Shown piece by piece: positions 50,401-55,300 of a DNA stretch of 64,000 nucleotides. Every line of letters starts with the position of its first letter. The first letter of the stretch is position 1. The DNA lies in assembly GCA_964036295.1 (NCBI GenBank), contig OZ038463.1, positions 16,975,069 to 17,039,068 on the forward strand, given 5' to 3'. The position numbers and the translations under genes were made by a program. The notes under the pieces are model-generated. The model made no database searches. It was not told where the DNA came from and worked only from the letters and a program-made list of their open reading frames with translations. The DNA comes from Plumapathes pennacea. Taxonomy: Eukaryota > Cnidaria > Anthozoa > Antipatharia > Myriopathidae.

Positions 50401-51097
50401 TTACGGTACTTGAATCGAAAAATTCTGAAGACTATTTTGCTCTCTCTCATATTGTTGGCAGTCAGCACATTACAGAGGCAAAGTAAGTATCCATAGATGT
50501 AGCGGAGAAATGACAAAGAAACTGAGAATGCATTCTCTAGGAAGTATTTAATCTATTTCTATTCGGGGATAGGAATAACAGAATACACAAAATACCTGTT
50601 TCCAAAAGAACAGGCTTTGCGCCATTTCGAAAATAGAATAGCTGACGTGACAGAATACGGCATAGAAACAAAAACAAAATCGTAAGATCTTCACGTGACA
50701 AGGATGACTACGAAAAAATGGCGGTCCCGTCTCCCCACACTTTTATACCTGATTACAGGCGGACGTAAAAAACCACTGAGGACGTAAACAAATCTCTGGC
50801 AGTGACCAACTTCAGTGCTGTTATCCACGGGCCCACAGTATTTGGCGTAGGCTGTTGTGGTGACCCCGGCCGTATGGCGAAGACAATAAATACTCTCTTG
50901 ACAATAGTCAGTTGACGATATCTCGTGCTTTTATTGTGAACTATATTTGTAAGAAGCAGAGAACCGTCCACATCTTTGCCCAGTTTCTTCCCTGTTTCTT
51001 ATGCAGTTTTACTTGGCTTTGCAGGTCGTCTAGTGTCGAGCCGGAGGGTCATATTGATAACAAAAATTCTAAAGAAATTGAGAAGCCTGCTTCGTAA
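11894..51097 (+). CDS. Large adhesion/recognition receptor: signal peptide, 9 C1q/TNF-like domains, Ig, 10 cadherin repeats, TM, short tail
   Basis: Proposed coding exons: 11894-11951, 19688-21427, 21631-23560, 33011-33219, 34188-34354, 34707-34833, 38991-39122, 41145-41352, 41641-44333, 45311-45383, 47065-47109, 50366-50482, 51025-51097. Every junction has GT/AG ends and matching phase, and the sum is 7572 nt (2523 aa plus stop). Approximate residues: signal peptide 1-20; jelly-roll domains 20-1312; Ig 1313-1410; cadherin repeats 1411-2420; TM 2425-2448; tail to 2523. The product is predicted to be a single-pass type I plasma-membrane protein. C1q/TNF folds often trimerise and bind partners, and cadherins bind through calcium-stiffened repeats, so an adhesion or recognition role is inferred. 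I do not recognise a named orthologue. An exon could be missing in the 7.7-kb first intron. Confidence 0.85.
11956..12900. repeat. Tandem repeat, two units of about 475 bp
   Basis: The motif 'gagttaatcgttgtttaaag' starts at about 11961 and again at about 12449. The rest follows in register, including 'catctgctcactaga' and 'gtgacataggtg'. The units share the block structure of the repeats at 1-3640, so the whole upstream area seems to have grown by repeated local duplication. Confidence 0.75.
12901..13640. other. Intron sequence with further degenerate copies of the 5' repeat
   Basis: Tracts such as 'cccccgcctaggattaaaca' near 13286 echo 'cccccgtcctaagattaaac' near 3160. Nothing coding is supported. 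Confidence 0.45.
13651..14286. mobile_element. Short inverted-repeat DNA element (MITE-like), TAA target duplication
   Basis: The left end reads GGCCCTGTTTACAAGGAAGG and the right end is its imperfect reverse complement (TGTAAACAGAGCT). TAA flanks both ends (13648-13650 and 14287-14289). Internally there is a C/G run near 13921-13943. The 3-bp TAA duplication is typical of the PIF/Harbinger group, so it is probably a non-autonomous member. There is no coding frame. Confidence 0.7.
14518..15640. repeat. Dispersed repeat family, recurring at 54494-55300
   Basis: The segment 'gccttgccagtgagctcgcg' and its continuation (15500-15629) recurs at 54505-54624. A related start occurs at 14524. The block with 'ccacatctcgagttgttt' (14600-14700) recurs at 55115-55205. 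The two parts occur in swapped order at the two sites, so they are probably pieces of a larger mobile element. I cannot assign the family. Confidence 0.6.
15641..17050. other. Intron sequence without a supported gene
   Basis: It holds an AT run near 16485-16505, a TGACGTCA site near 16562 and a stretch (16750-17040) that reads like a decayed coding sequence on the plus strand, broken by several stops. I do not recognise it. Confidence 0.4.
17051..18490 (+). other. Cluster of short unassigned open frames in intron 1
   Basis: An ATG at 17081 opens MRVNLKVLCILLLCIILADT, which looks like a secretory leader, but the frame stops at 17236. A 111-codon frame (17287-17622) and a 124-codon frame (18116-18490) share a related stretch: NKSRKSRRLIQEYISK in the first and NKSRKDRQAITSRIF in the second. 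These may be remnants of a duplicated gene or mobile element. Neither shows a family motif I recognise. Confidence 0.25.
18716..19048. mobile_element. Harbinger-like MITE, TTA target duplication
   Basis: The terminal inverted repeats are about 45 bp and nearly perfect (GGCCCCGTCCACACTACGCC at the left, its reverse complement at the right). TTA flanks both ends. The element at 33269-33536 has related ends. It is non-coding. Confidence 0.85.
19688..21427 (+). CDS. Receptor exon 2: jelly-roll domains 1-4
   Basis: Four repeats of about 140 residues share a pattern: a Trp near the start (SWTEVSGW, LEDW, WWMISGW, WIELRDW), then tG-F/Y, a G-xY-xVS strand (AGIYYVSGNF), a G-L-L-L-Y/R-GD type strand (SGLLLLYEND, DGLLHLRKGD) and a closing S-x-FS-xxL/I strand. 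This is the order seen in C1q/TNF-like beta-sandwiches. There is no collagen stalk. The exon has no internal intron and ends at GCAG/GTATAG in phase 1. The frame is open upstream of the first in-exon ATG, so the exon must be joined to a leader exon. Confidence 0.85.
21428..21630 (+). other. Receptor intron 2 (203 bp) with a run of 30 G
   Basis: This short intron contains 30 uninterrupted G residues (21481-21510) on the transcribed-sense strand, about 54 nt from the donor. The acceptor is TTTTCAACAG at 21630. Such a tract can form a G-quadruplex in RNA and is prone to length change. Confidence 0.85.
21631..23560 (+). CDS. Receptor exon 3: jelly-roll domains 5-8 and the first half of 9
   Basis: The exon enters in phase 1 and leaves in phase 2 at AGTAG/GTATGT. 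Domain starts are recognisable by WTEIVGW (about 21665), FWTVDQ (22138), LPIWSTNGF (22591), WQKITQW (23022) and WWAAIEGW (23401). Domain 9 stops after RDGVYYVAATVRFRLP and resumes in exon 4. Domains 6 and 7 diverge most. Several N-x-S/T sites suggest an extracellular glycoprotein. Confidence 0.85.
23682..23728. repeat. Simple repeat (ATT/ATG-rich) at the left edge of the giant inverted repeat
   Basis: An irregular run of ATT and ATG triplets directly abuts the left terminus. Similar simple sequence starts the spacer at 26934. Confidence 0.85.
24080..24560 (+). pseudogene. Basic coiled-coil ORF remnant, left arm
   Basis: The frame at 24080-24385 encodes an Arg/Lys/Gln/Glu-rich helix (KRREQARLRRIL, DREHYQQKRAQETTQ). 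The similarity continues in another frame (EHHRRKLAQETTQAKEQ, then QRAASRRHNETIAQEARRLQ) to about 24560, so there is a frameshift near 24320. The composition resembles the basic N-terminal regions of some mobile-element replication proteins, for example Helitron-like ones; that link is only an inference. Confidence 0.45.
26366..26760. repeat. Element with internal GGTCTGAAATAGGGT minisatellite, left-arm copy
   Basis: The ends are G/C-rich and inverted (GGGGGGAGTACT at the left, GAGTACTCTCC at the right). The interior repeats 'ggtctgaaatagggt' several times. Related copies lie at 28351-28752 (the partner arm) and 60027-60350. Confidence 0.7.
26934..27041. repeat. Compound trinucleotide microsatellite (GAT, ATT, GTT)
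   Basis: Consecutive runs of GAT, ATT and GTT triplets lie in the spacer next to the inner end of the left arm. Confidence 0.95.
27247..27943. mobile_element. CATCGCCAGAAATT element, copy 1 (right end missing)
   Basis: It begins CATCGCCAGAAATTTCAGAC and matches the copies at 49513-50279 and 56627-57394 until about 27943, where the similarity stops. About 65 bp of the right end, including the inverted repeat, are absent. It fills most of the palindrome spacer. Confidence 0.8.
28351..28752. repeat. Element with internal GGTCTGAAATAGGGT minisatellite, right-arm copy
   Basis: Inverted partner of 26366-26760, carried by the right arm of the giant inverted repeat. Confidence 0.7.
29905..30970. 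mobile_element. 1.07-kb insertion in the right arm, ending in a 189-bp hairpin
   Basis: The left arm has continuous sequence where the right arm is interrupted, so this segment entered after the arms formed, or was lost from the left arm. Its right end is a strong hairpin: 46-bp perfect arms at 30781-30826 and 30924-30969. Near the left end 'ataaaccac' motifs recur in both orientations (29970-30020). No transposase is recognisable; a 68-codon open frame at 30093 is unassigned. Confidence 0.7.
31675..32137 (-). pseudogene. Basic coiled-coil ORF remnant, right arm
   Basis: Inverted twin of the frame at 24080-24560, with the same internal frameshift. A 6-nt stretch present in the left arm (near 24176) is missing here, so the arms are no longer identical. 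Confidence 0.45.
33011..33219 (+). CDS. Receptor exon 4: second half of jelly-roll domain 9
   Basis: The exon enters in phase 2 and leaves in phase 1 (TTAG/GTATGT). It continues the domain with strands such as VRIGDFVTLAVTSTVYL and VSLSVKSDG and the closing STFYVALL. The frame is open throughout. Confidence 0.8.
33269..33536. mobile_element. Harbinger-like MITE, TAA target duplication
   Basis: The ends GGCCTCGTCCACA and GGGCGGGGCC are inverted, and TAA flanks both sides (33266-33268, 33537-33539). It is related to the element at 18716-19048 and lies in receptor intron 4. Confidence 0.75.
34188..34354 (+). CDS. Receptor exon 5: Ig domain, first half
   Basis: The exon enters in phase 1 (joined codon Asp) and ends in phase 0 at AATCAG/GTAGTT. 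It carries the first Ig cysteine and the core Trp (IQWRCAVVPLN, then LKWLKDNQ). The pattern fits an I-set-like Ig domain interrupted by an intron. Confidence 0.85.
34707..34833 (+). CDS. Receptor exon 6: Ig domain, second half
   Basis: Phase 0 in, phase 1 out. It has the hallmark DSGRYFCVAES around the second Ig cysteine and a final strand ATELEVY. Confidence 0.9.
35237..35430. mobile_element. GGGCCCrGTyGCAC MITE, copy 1, TAA target duplication
   Basis: The ends GGGCCCAGTTGCACCAGAC and GTGCGACTGAGGCC are inverted repeats, with TAA on both sides. Copies 2 and 3 are at 44521-44685 and 54309-54489. Confidence 0.8.
35470..35815 (+). pseudogene. Non-LTR retrotransposon reverse transcriptase fragment (part 1)
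   Basis: The translation YVKYLGVLIDANLNW is the classic segment after the catalytic core of non-LTR reverse transcriptases. It is followed by SIIYPYLTYGLLAWGN. The copy is 5'-truncated. The frame breaks off after KLLKVIDL, where another element has inserted, and resumes at 38067. Confidence 0.85.
35816..38066. mobile_element. 2.25-kb element with CCCACGC ends, rich in GGTAC motifs
   Basis: The inverted ends read CCCACGCGAAATTTTAGGTA at the left, and the right end is the reverse complement of CCCACGCAAAATTTTAGGTA. The outer 0.5 kb on each side is packed with imperfect 'aatgtacct'/'aggtacatt' words in both orientations. Removing the element restores the reading frame of the surrounding reverse transcriptase with no obvious target duplication. 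The ends resemble those of the giant inverted repeat at 23729-32488. I see no transposase. Confidence 0.75.
38067..38800 (+). pseudogene. Non-LTR retrotransposon, reverse transcriptase tail and 3' end (part 2)
   Basis: The translation resumes ITLKLAMFMFDSHHDNLPSA and ends near 38351 (FKKEVRLKLLSQC), a typical non-LTR C-terminus. The 3' UTR has a (TG)n run at 38450-38487 and ends near 'accaataataaagt' at about 38795. Confidence 0.8.
38991..39122 (+). CDS. Receptor exon 7: cadherin repeat 1, first part
   Basis: Phase 1 in and out. The translation starts DTRPIFKNGAYTVKVLENKN, matching the opening of a cadherin repeat with its calcium-binding Glu. The acceptor is TTTTTCTCAG. Confidence 0.8.
   Translation: MPVLSSKMVRTQSRCWKTKTLARHFISQLATQITRVPTFRAKY
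39689..40060 (-). CDS. Unassigned 123-aa frame in the left arm of the foldback element
   Basis: The frame starts MRKRQRIRARHEIQTPFPWT and ends PPQQQG. It differs from the right-arm copy by two residues (Asn/Ser and Ile/Thr). I do not recognise a family. It could be the first exon of a transposon or captured gene, since the frame runs into a possible donor (AAG/GTTAGC). It may also be open only because the arms are recent copies. Confidence 0.3.
   Translation of the reverse strand: MRKRQRIRARHEIQTPFPWTKNGPHGLSEIILTADFGNFFGLNWRFRNFFATVLWEKDSTRHMSGFCGHTEVERPHLRDFSGAILDARSTELPALKFFLLERKNSARHAEIATAARKPPQQQG
40356..40727 (+). CDS. Unassigned 123-aa frame in the right arm of the foldback element
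   Basis: Inverted twin of 39689-40060. It has the same start and end, and reads outward from the centre of the element as the left copy does. Confidence 0.3.
   Translation: MRKRQRIRARHEIQTPFPWTKSGPHGLSETILTADFGNFFGLNWRFRNFFATVLWEKDSTRHMSGFCGHTEVERPHLRDFSGAILDARSTELPALKFFLLERKNSARHAEIATAARKPPQQQG
41145..41352 (+). CDS. Receptor exon 8: cadherin repeat 1, second part
   Basis: Phase 1 in, phase 2 out (AGAAG/GTAAAT). It contains SLDYERRSSYIINISA in place of the LDRE region and the linker VEDVNDNVPKFSRR, a canonical calcium-binding DxNDN motif. Confidence 0.9.
41641..44333 (+). CDS. Receptor exon 9: cadherin repeats 2-10, with an exact 300-bp period
   Basis: One intronless exon encodes nine cadherin repeats of about 100 residues. 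Boundaries fall near 41941, 42241, 42541, 42841, 43141, 43441, 43741 and 44041. Each of the first eight ends in VLDVNDN and carries LDRE and a DxD/DxND motif, so calcium binding looks intact. Repeats 3-9 keep an exact 300-bp spacing, and repeats 4-8 differ by only a few bases each. The last repeat lacks LDRE (it has LELQQ) and the DxNDN linker, as is usual for a membrane-proximal repeat. Each central repeat carries about five N-x-S/T sites. The exon ends GGGAAG/GTAATA in phase 1; the frame continues past the donor by chance. Confidence 0.95.
44521..44685. mobile_element. GGGCCCrGTyGCAC MITE, copy 2, TAA target duplication
   Basis: 165 bp with inverted ends GGGCCCGGTCGCACT and AGTGCGACCGGAGCC; TAA flanks both sides. 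It lies in receptor intron 9. Confidence 0.85.
44860..45104. mobile_element. CCAGGGCCCGG inverted-repeat element, clean copy
   Basis: The left end TGGGCCCGGTTGTTTGAAAG pairs with the right end (CTTTGAAAAACCGGACCC). It matches the element at 3833-4450 along its interior. It is non-coding. Confidence 0.75.
45311..45383 (+). CDS. Receptor exon 10: transmembrane helix
   Basis: Phase 1 in, phase 2 out (GCATG/GTGAGT). The sequence GEIAAIAVGILIGLVICIA is a typical single-pass helix with a GxxxG motif (GILIG). Positive residues follow in the next exon, giving an extracellular N-terminus. Confidence 0.85.
45384..47064 (+). other. Receptor intron 10
   Basis: It contains T-rich tracts near 45530-45560, a 178-bp inverted-repeat element (46384-46561) and a (TTTTC)n run near 46694-46728. 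A 95-codon open frame at 45672 has no recognisable features. Confidence 0.6.
46384..46561. mobile_element. Short inverted-repeat element (CAATAAACTACTTTTGG)
   Basis: 178 bp. The ends CAATAAACTACTTTTGG and its exact reverse complement extend imperfectly to about 45 bp. It has a GC-rich loop near 46460-46480 and is non-coding. Confidence 0.8.
47065..47109 (+). CDS. Receptor exon 11: juxtamembrane basic segment, with a stop overlapping the donor
   Basis: The exon completes Cys and encodes LIKFVRRKRNRTDS. It ends TCTTA before a strong donor GTAAGT at 47110. If spliced, the phase-2 end joins 50366 to give Tyr and the frame continues. If the intron is retained, the same bases read TCT TAG and the protein stops there. 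Confidence 0.75.
47175..47957. mobile_element. Foldback element with about 0.28-kb arms and a 7-bp target duplication
   Basis: The arms 47175-47455 and 47673-47957 are inverted copies (ends CACAGGCAACCCAGGCTTA and its partner). CTTTGGC abuts both ends (47168-47174, 47958-47964). The match can be read as 11 bp if the terminal CA/TG is given to the target. The spacer is about 220 bp. It has the same terminal CACAGGC as the element at 39569-40847. Confidence 0.85.
48274..49190. mobile_element. AGCCCCATGCACACGAGC MITE, TAA target duplication, interrupted
   Basis: The inverted ends AGCCCCATGCACACGAGCAA and GCTCGTGTGCATGGGGCT are flanked by TAA (48271-48273, 49191-49193), suggesting the Harbinger group. 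A non-LTR 3' fragment (about 48308-48735) has inserted in it. Confidence 0.8.
48308..48735 (-). pseudogene. Truncated non-LTR retrotransposon 3' end with (ATT)n tail
   Basis: On the minus strand the translation SIRQSLKQFNYKRLLKSYF followed by a stop (48733 down to about 48660) is a typical reverse-transcriptase C-terminus. A 3' UTR and an (ATT)n tail at 48308-48336 follow. A short GACA repeat at both junctions may be the target duplication. Only the extreme 3' end was inserted. Confidence 0.65.
49513..50279. mobile_element. CATCGCCAGAAATT element, copy 2 (complete)
   Basis: 767 bp with terminal inverted repeats CATCGCCAGAAATT and AATTTCTGGCGATG. It matches 27247-27943 and, inverted, 56627-57394. 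The frames within (about 80 codons) are not conserved enough to call. It ends 86 bp before receptor exon 12. Confidence 0.85.
50366..50482 (+). CDS. Receptor exon 12: cytoplasmic tail
   Basis: Acceptor TTTTGCAG, phase 2 in and out (GGCAA/GTAAGT). The translation YEVSQKNIRTSNLTVL continues with SKNSEDYFALSHIVGSQ. YFAL fits the YxxPhi endocytic sorting pattern. The frame is open only in the phase set by exon 11, which supports the splice. Confidence 0.75.
50483..51024 (+). other. Receptor intron 12 (542 bp)
   Basis: GTAAGT donor and GCTTTGCAG acceptor. No element or RNA gene is recognisable. Confidence 0.65.
51025..51097 (+). CDS. Receptor exon 13: C-terminus and stop
   Basis: The joined codon Lys is followed by SSSVEPEGHIDNKNSKEIEK and PAS, then TAA at 51095-51097. 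The segment is short, polar and Ser/Glu-rich. No AATAAA signal is obvious just downstream. Confidence 0.75.
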
Positions 51098-51356
51098 AAT
51101 CTCTTCTTCGCTAATAGCGATAATGCAACCAATTTAGACAGCAACGAAAAACCTCTGGGTTAGAGCACGGTTTAAAATTTGTATGTTTAATTTTATTGAA
51201 GGTGATGTAAAAGCATTATAATTGCGACTATTGCAGTGATGAGACGGAAATTGTGTTTTTGGGACATTATTAGGATGTGGGGTATCCATGGCAAGTTTTT
51301 ATGTAGAGTAATTCCAAGAAACTTGGGGTGCTCAATCCTATCAATGTTAATTCCAT
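51098..51356. other. Probable 3' UTR and flank of the receptor gene
   Basis: AT-rich sequence without an open frame. From about 51180 it may already belong to the non-LTR fragment on the opposite strand. Confidence 0.4.
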
Positions 51357-51570
51357 TTATGTGAAGGTAAATTTAGAAAAAAATAACTTTTTCCTTGCTG
51401 GGTGAAATAGAACATACTTAGTTTTGATAGGATGAATGGTTAGTTTGTTAGCTTTTAGCCAGGATGCAACATGCTTGAGTTCAGTATTTATGATATCCAT
51501 GAGAGATTTTATGACCTTGTGTTTGGCAAATAGATTTGTGTCATCAGCAAAGAAGATAAAAGCTACAATC
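51357..51570 (-). pseudogene. Non-LTR reverse transcriptase fragment (catalytic FADD region)
   Basis: The minus-strand translation IVAFIFFADDTNLFAKH is the catalytic motif of a non-LTR reverse transcriptase, followed by LKANKLTIHPIKTKYVLFH. The upstream part of the domain lies at 53215-53440. The copy is broken by other insertions. Confidence 0.8.
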
Positions 51571-51811
51571 CCGGACAAAATGTGTTGACACATGCTTTAA
51601 ATGTCGTACTTTTGTCAAAACTACCATGCTGTGAGTCACCAGTTCCGAAGAAAACTGCTTTTAATCACCCCCTCCCCGTATCAATGTTGTAGCTTGAATT
51701 TGGAAGAGTTCCGGTAAGCCTTTGACGGAAAATCGTTGCTAAATAATTAATTTATCAACATTGAATGGGGGGAGGGGAGAATGTGTCAACACTTTTGTCC
51801 AAGATTGTCCG
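51568..51811. mobile_element. Short inverted-repeat element (CAATCCCGGACAAAATGTG)
   Basis: The left end CCCGGACAAAATGTGTTGAC pairs with the inverted right end (GTGTCAACACTTTTGTCCAA) near 51784-51805. A second copy of the first 75 bp or so lies at 53124-53200. It interrupts the reverse-transcriptase fragment. Confidence 0.6.
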
Positions 51812-53122
51812 AATACAAAATAGCAAGAAAGTAACTTCTGTCATAGCTAAGAGCTATGACAGAAAAGCCTTCTCTTTTGTTAAATGCGAGGGTTGAATGC
51901 AGTTCTAAAGGCTAGGTTGTAGCGGTAGTCTATTTTGGGATGCCAGAGGCAGAAAAGTAAGATTTATTTATAGGCCGGAGCCAGTAGTTCATTTAGTTAT
52001 ATCGGATTTTGATACTCAGAAAGCGACAACTGCCAAAAAGCTCATGAAGATGGTTATGTGAGTACACACGTTTCAAATTAAGAAATAAGAGCACCTTATG
52101 TGAAAGTACAACATTAAATTGGTGTCGTTCCGTGCCCTGGAAAGCAACCTAATTGCATTTCGAGAACCGCGTCCTACACAGGAGATATACGAAAGGTTGA
52201 CAATATTGACTCCGAAATCCCACAGAAAGGGCAATGTCATATTGAAAATGGTCTTAAATGTATCGCAAATGGTTGCCTATGTGGAATTTTATGATCTGGA
52301 GAGGTTGAAATATGACACGGTTTACAACGGTTTACACGGTTTACACTACGAACTAAAATAGAATCTGTCTAATCCTCTTTCACTCTGTGGTGTAAACCGT
52401 TGAAAGTGTAAACCGTTGGAAATCCTAAATAAATGCAACACAAACTATAGTTTTATATCGTATTCGGATAAAATATCACTCTTTATGCCATTCCAAGTAG
52501 TTTTGTAACAATTTTTTCAATTTTTTAGTGAAATTTACCTAACGCGAGAGCGTGCGTTATTCTGCCAATTAGAACTAATTAACATAATCGTCTGATTCAG
52601 TTGCGTTGCATGTCATTTTATCAAGCTTTTGGCCGTTGAGCGACACTTAAAAACTTTCACCGACGACAAAGCAGTTCTGTAGCCGACTTTTCCATTCACT
52701 CAGTCGCTCTAATTGGGGCACAATTCGCACTTAGTAATGTATTGCTCGTTGTATGTGCGCTTGTCATGATGTATTATTCTTCTATTTTCGAGTGACTTTC
52801 ACCCGTATTGATCTCGAACAGGTTGCACTGCCCACTGTTGAATCACGCATTTCGATGGAAATACGGTACCCCCTATAGGATCATAAAAAAACACACAAAC
52901 TCTTACGATCTAAAGCAATCTTCTCTTGAAACATGATCTGACTCGACGCGCATTTATTCAATTACTGTAAGCGGATGCTTCATTCAACTGTCAATTTCTA
53001 ACTCGAGGTAATATAAGCTTACATTTCAGCCAAAATAAAGCACTCGGTGTTTCTCAATCTTCACTGCGTTTTCAAACTTTTCTGGAAAACCATTACGTGT
53101 ACAATTAGAAAACCGCATTCAG
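51812..53122. other. Spacer without a supported gene
   Basis: It contains 'acggtttaca' repeated three times near 52317-52345, with inverted partners near 52390-52420. An 80-codon frame at 52119 is not recognisable. Confidence 0.4.
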
Positions 53123-53123
53123 A

Positions 53124-53200
53124 CAATCCCGGACAAAATGTGTTGACACATGCTTAAATGTCGTACTTTTGTCAAAACTACCATGCTGTGAGTCACCAGC
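53124..53200. repeat. Partial copy of the CAATCCCGGACAAAATGTG element
   Basis: It matches 51569-51643 in direct orientation with one base difference, then diverges. The two copies flank the 1.5-kb segment between the reverse-transcriptase pieces. Confidence 0.75.
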
Positions 53201-53214
53201 TCTTTAGCCAGATT

Positions 53215-53440
53215 AGGGGTATTCCTCTGAAGTCATAAAATTCAAGTTTGTCTAGTAGAATTTGGTAATTAATATTGTGTCAAACGCTTTCTCGAGATCA
53301 ATAAGAATGCCTGTTGTGATTTCATTGTTTTCAAATGCTTGGAAGATTTGGTCCACCAATTCAAGGACAGCCATCCACATAGAGTGTCTTTTTCTAAAAA
53401 CGTATTAATTGGTGATCGTTGAAAATATTAAATTTGTAAG
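53215..53440 (-). pseudogene. Non-LTR reverse transcriptase fragment (palm region)
   Basis: The minus-strand translation includes ITTGILIDLEKAFDTI and then ILLDKLEFY, the conserved LDLxKAFDTI region of non-LTR enzymes, with a frame disruption after it. It is probably the same broken element as 51357-51570. Confidence 0.75.
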
Positions 53441-54305
53441 AAGGCAGACATTTGGTCATTTCTTTTTTCTAAGGCTTTTACCCATTTTATATCCATAAAT
53501 GGCCGTTTTTGAACAAAATATTAGAACTCGCGAAACTTTTAGAAAACCTTCCTGGAACTATAGATAGACTTTTTGCAAAACGTTTGTCCTATTTTTCTTC
53601 AGTCATCGCATAAAACTTCCAGGAAATGTTCCTGAGAGTATAGCGAGTATAGAAAAAAGGTTTTCGATATAGAACTTCTGATCTTTTAAACAGAGGGTCG
53701 CGAGTAATAGAGCAAATCATCCCATGAAACTTCACTGTCAAACATTCAATAGAGCTTAAAACTATGCGTAGTTCCTTGCTACATCTCGCGCTATGAAGGA
53801 ATGGCGCGCGATTTAAAATTAGGCCGCCACGCTGAATCTGTTGCTCTGTCTGTAGCTGACAAACAACACGAAACGCACATTGGCGACTAATAAACGTAAA
53901 TCTTGCTGTGTAAAATTACTGTTTATTTAGTTGACAGTCATGTTCATGCCGATAATAACGAGAAGCTTCTTGTTTGCTTTCTTTATTCCACCATTTTGTA
54001 TTTGATATCAAAAAAATTCCCAGTTGACCCTACGTTTAAAGCTATGCGTAGTTTTCTTGCCGTATTTCTTCAACGGCTGAAGAAAAAAAAAAAAAAAGTA
54101 TTACATAAAGTTTACTTATAGTCCCAGGACAGTTTCCTGAAAGTTCATAAGTTTTTGTTCTTTTCAAAACTGGTCGTGTTTGGCAAAAAGCATGGCTATA
54201 GCCTTTTTTAATGGCCATTTTGGCCTAATGCTAGAATCGCATGAAACTTCGGGAAGCGTTCCTGAGAGTATAGCGAAGTGTGGATTTTAAAGAGCGGGTC
54301 GCGAG
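53441..54305. other. Spacer without a supported gene
   Basis: Two loosely similar tracts ('cctgagagtatagcga' near 53630 and 54261) suggest an old local duplication. A 15-base A run lies near 54084. Nothing coding is supported. Confidence 0.45.
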
Positions 54306-54308
54306 TAA

Positions 54309-54489
54309 GGATCCGGTCGCACTCGTAACTTTGACGACATTAATATTGACATTTGCACCATTTAAAATGTAAACAGCGCTTGTCACCAGAAATAATTAAA
54401 TGTCAGCAAGTTGCTACCAAACATTGAAGAAGCCACCGTATTGCTCTCGATGCTGATTTATTATCGACTAAACTAGTGCGACCGGACCC
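54309..54489. mobile_element. GGGCCCrGTyGCAC MITE, copy 3, TAA target duplication
   Basis: The ends GGATCCGGTCGCACTCG and AGTGCGACCGGACCC are inverted, with TAA on both sides. It is related to 35237-35430 and, in reverse orientation, to 44521-44685. Confidence 0.8.
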
Positions 54490-54493
54490 TAAT

Positions 54494-55300
54494 AGAAACT
54501 AGACTGGCCTTGCCAGTGAGCTCGCGGCGTGAGTTGGGTCGAGACCAGAATATAAAATAGAAAGTAGGGGACAAGAGCGGAACTCCCAAGAGACTTCCAA
54601 TTTCTCACCATAAAAATATCACTACAACATGTTGTGAACAGTTTATGGACATTACGTTTAATAAGAATTTTAATGATTAACACTTCGAACGATCGAGTCT
54701 GTCGACAAGTATATAACTAAGCAGATAATTGACGTGGATTTTGTATTACTAAAAGGCGTGTTGTCAGTTTTGGTTATCGCAATCAGTCAGATCAGATCAG
54801 TTAAGCTCATCGCTAATATTTTTACCGCGCAAGGATTCACCCTTCAGATACTAGTGATTTGTATTCGTTTATAACGCGACTGTGCTCGATTCAATTAGCA
54901 ATATATGCTTAGTTCTTGTGATTTCTTTACATCGTCGGTTATAGATTGTATAACGCCCCAAATATGATTGGAATGTTATCTTCATTTTCAGAATAATTCC
55001 CAAAATCGTTCCCGAAAGTCCAGTTTATCCGTGCATATTCCACAGAGCCAAATGGTGTTGAGTTTGGATGGGATGCAGTTAACTTTTACACAAAAGTAAT
55101 GAGCAATTCACTGGCCACATCTCGAGTTGTTTAGCGAAGTCAATTACGTCAATGCTTAGCACGTGATAATATGAACCAATCACCGTGTGCTGATTCTCGA
55201 CCGACAAAAAGGAAAAAATAAATAAAAATGTCCGTTTTTAAGCTCGTTTGGGCCCCAGGCCCCCGCGAGCAAAAAGTGGTATAGCCCCGGCTTTGAGCCC
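54494..55300. repeat. Dispersed repeat pieces shared with intron 1
   Basis: 54498-54624 matches 15499-15629, and about 55095-55240 matches 14577-14710. A C run follows at about 55297-55310. I cannot identify the parent element. Confidence 0.6.
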
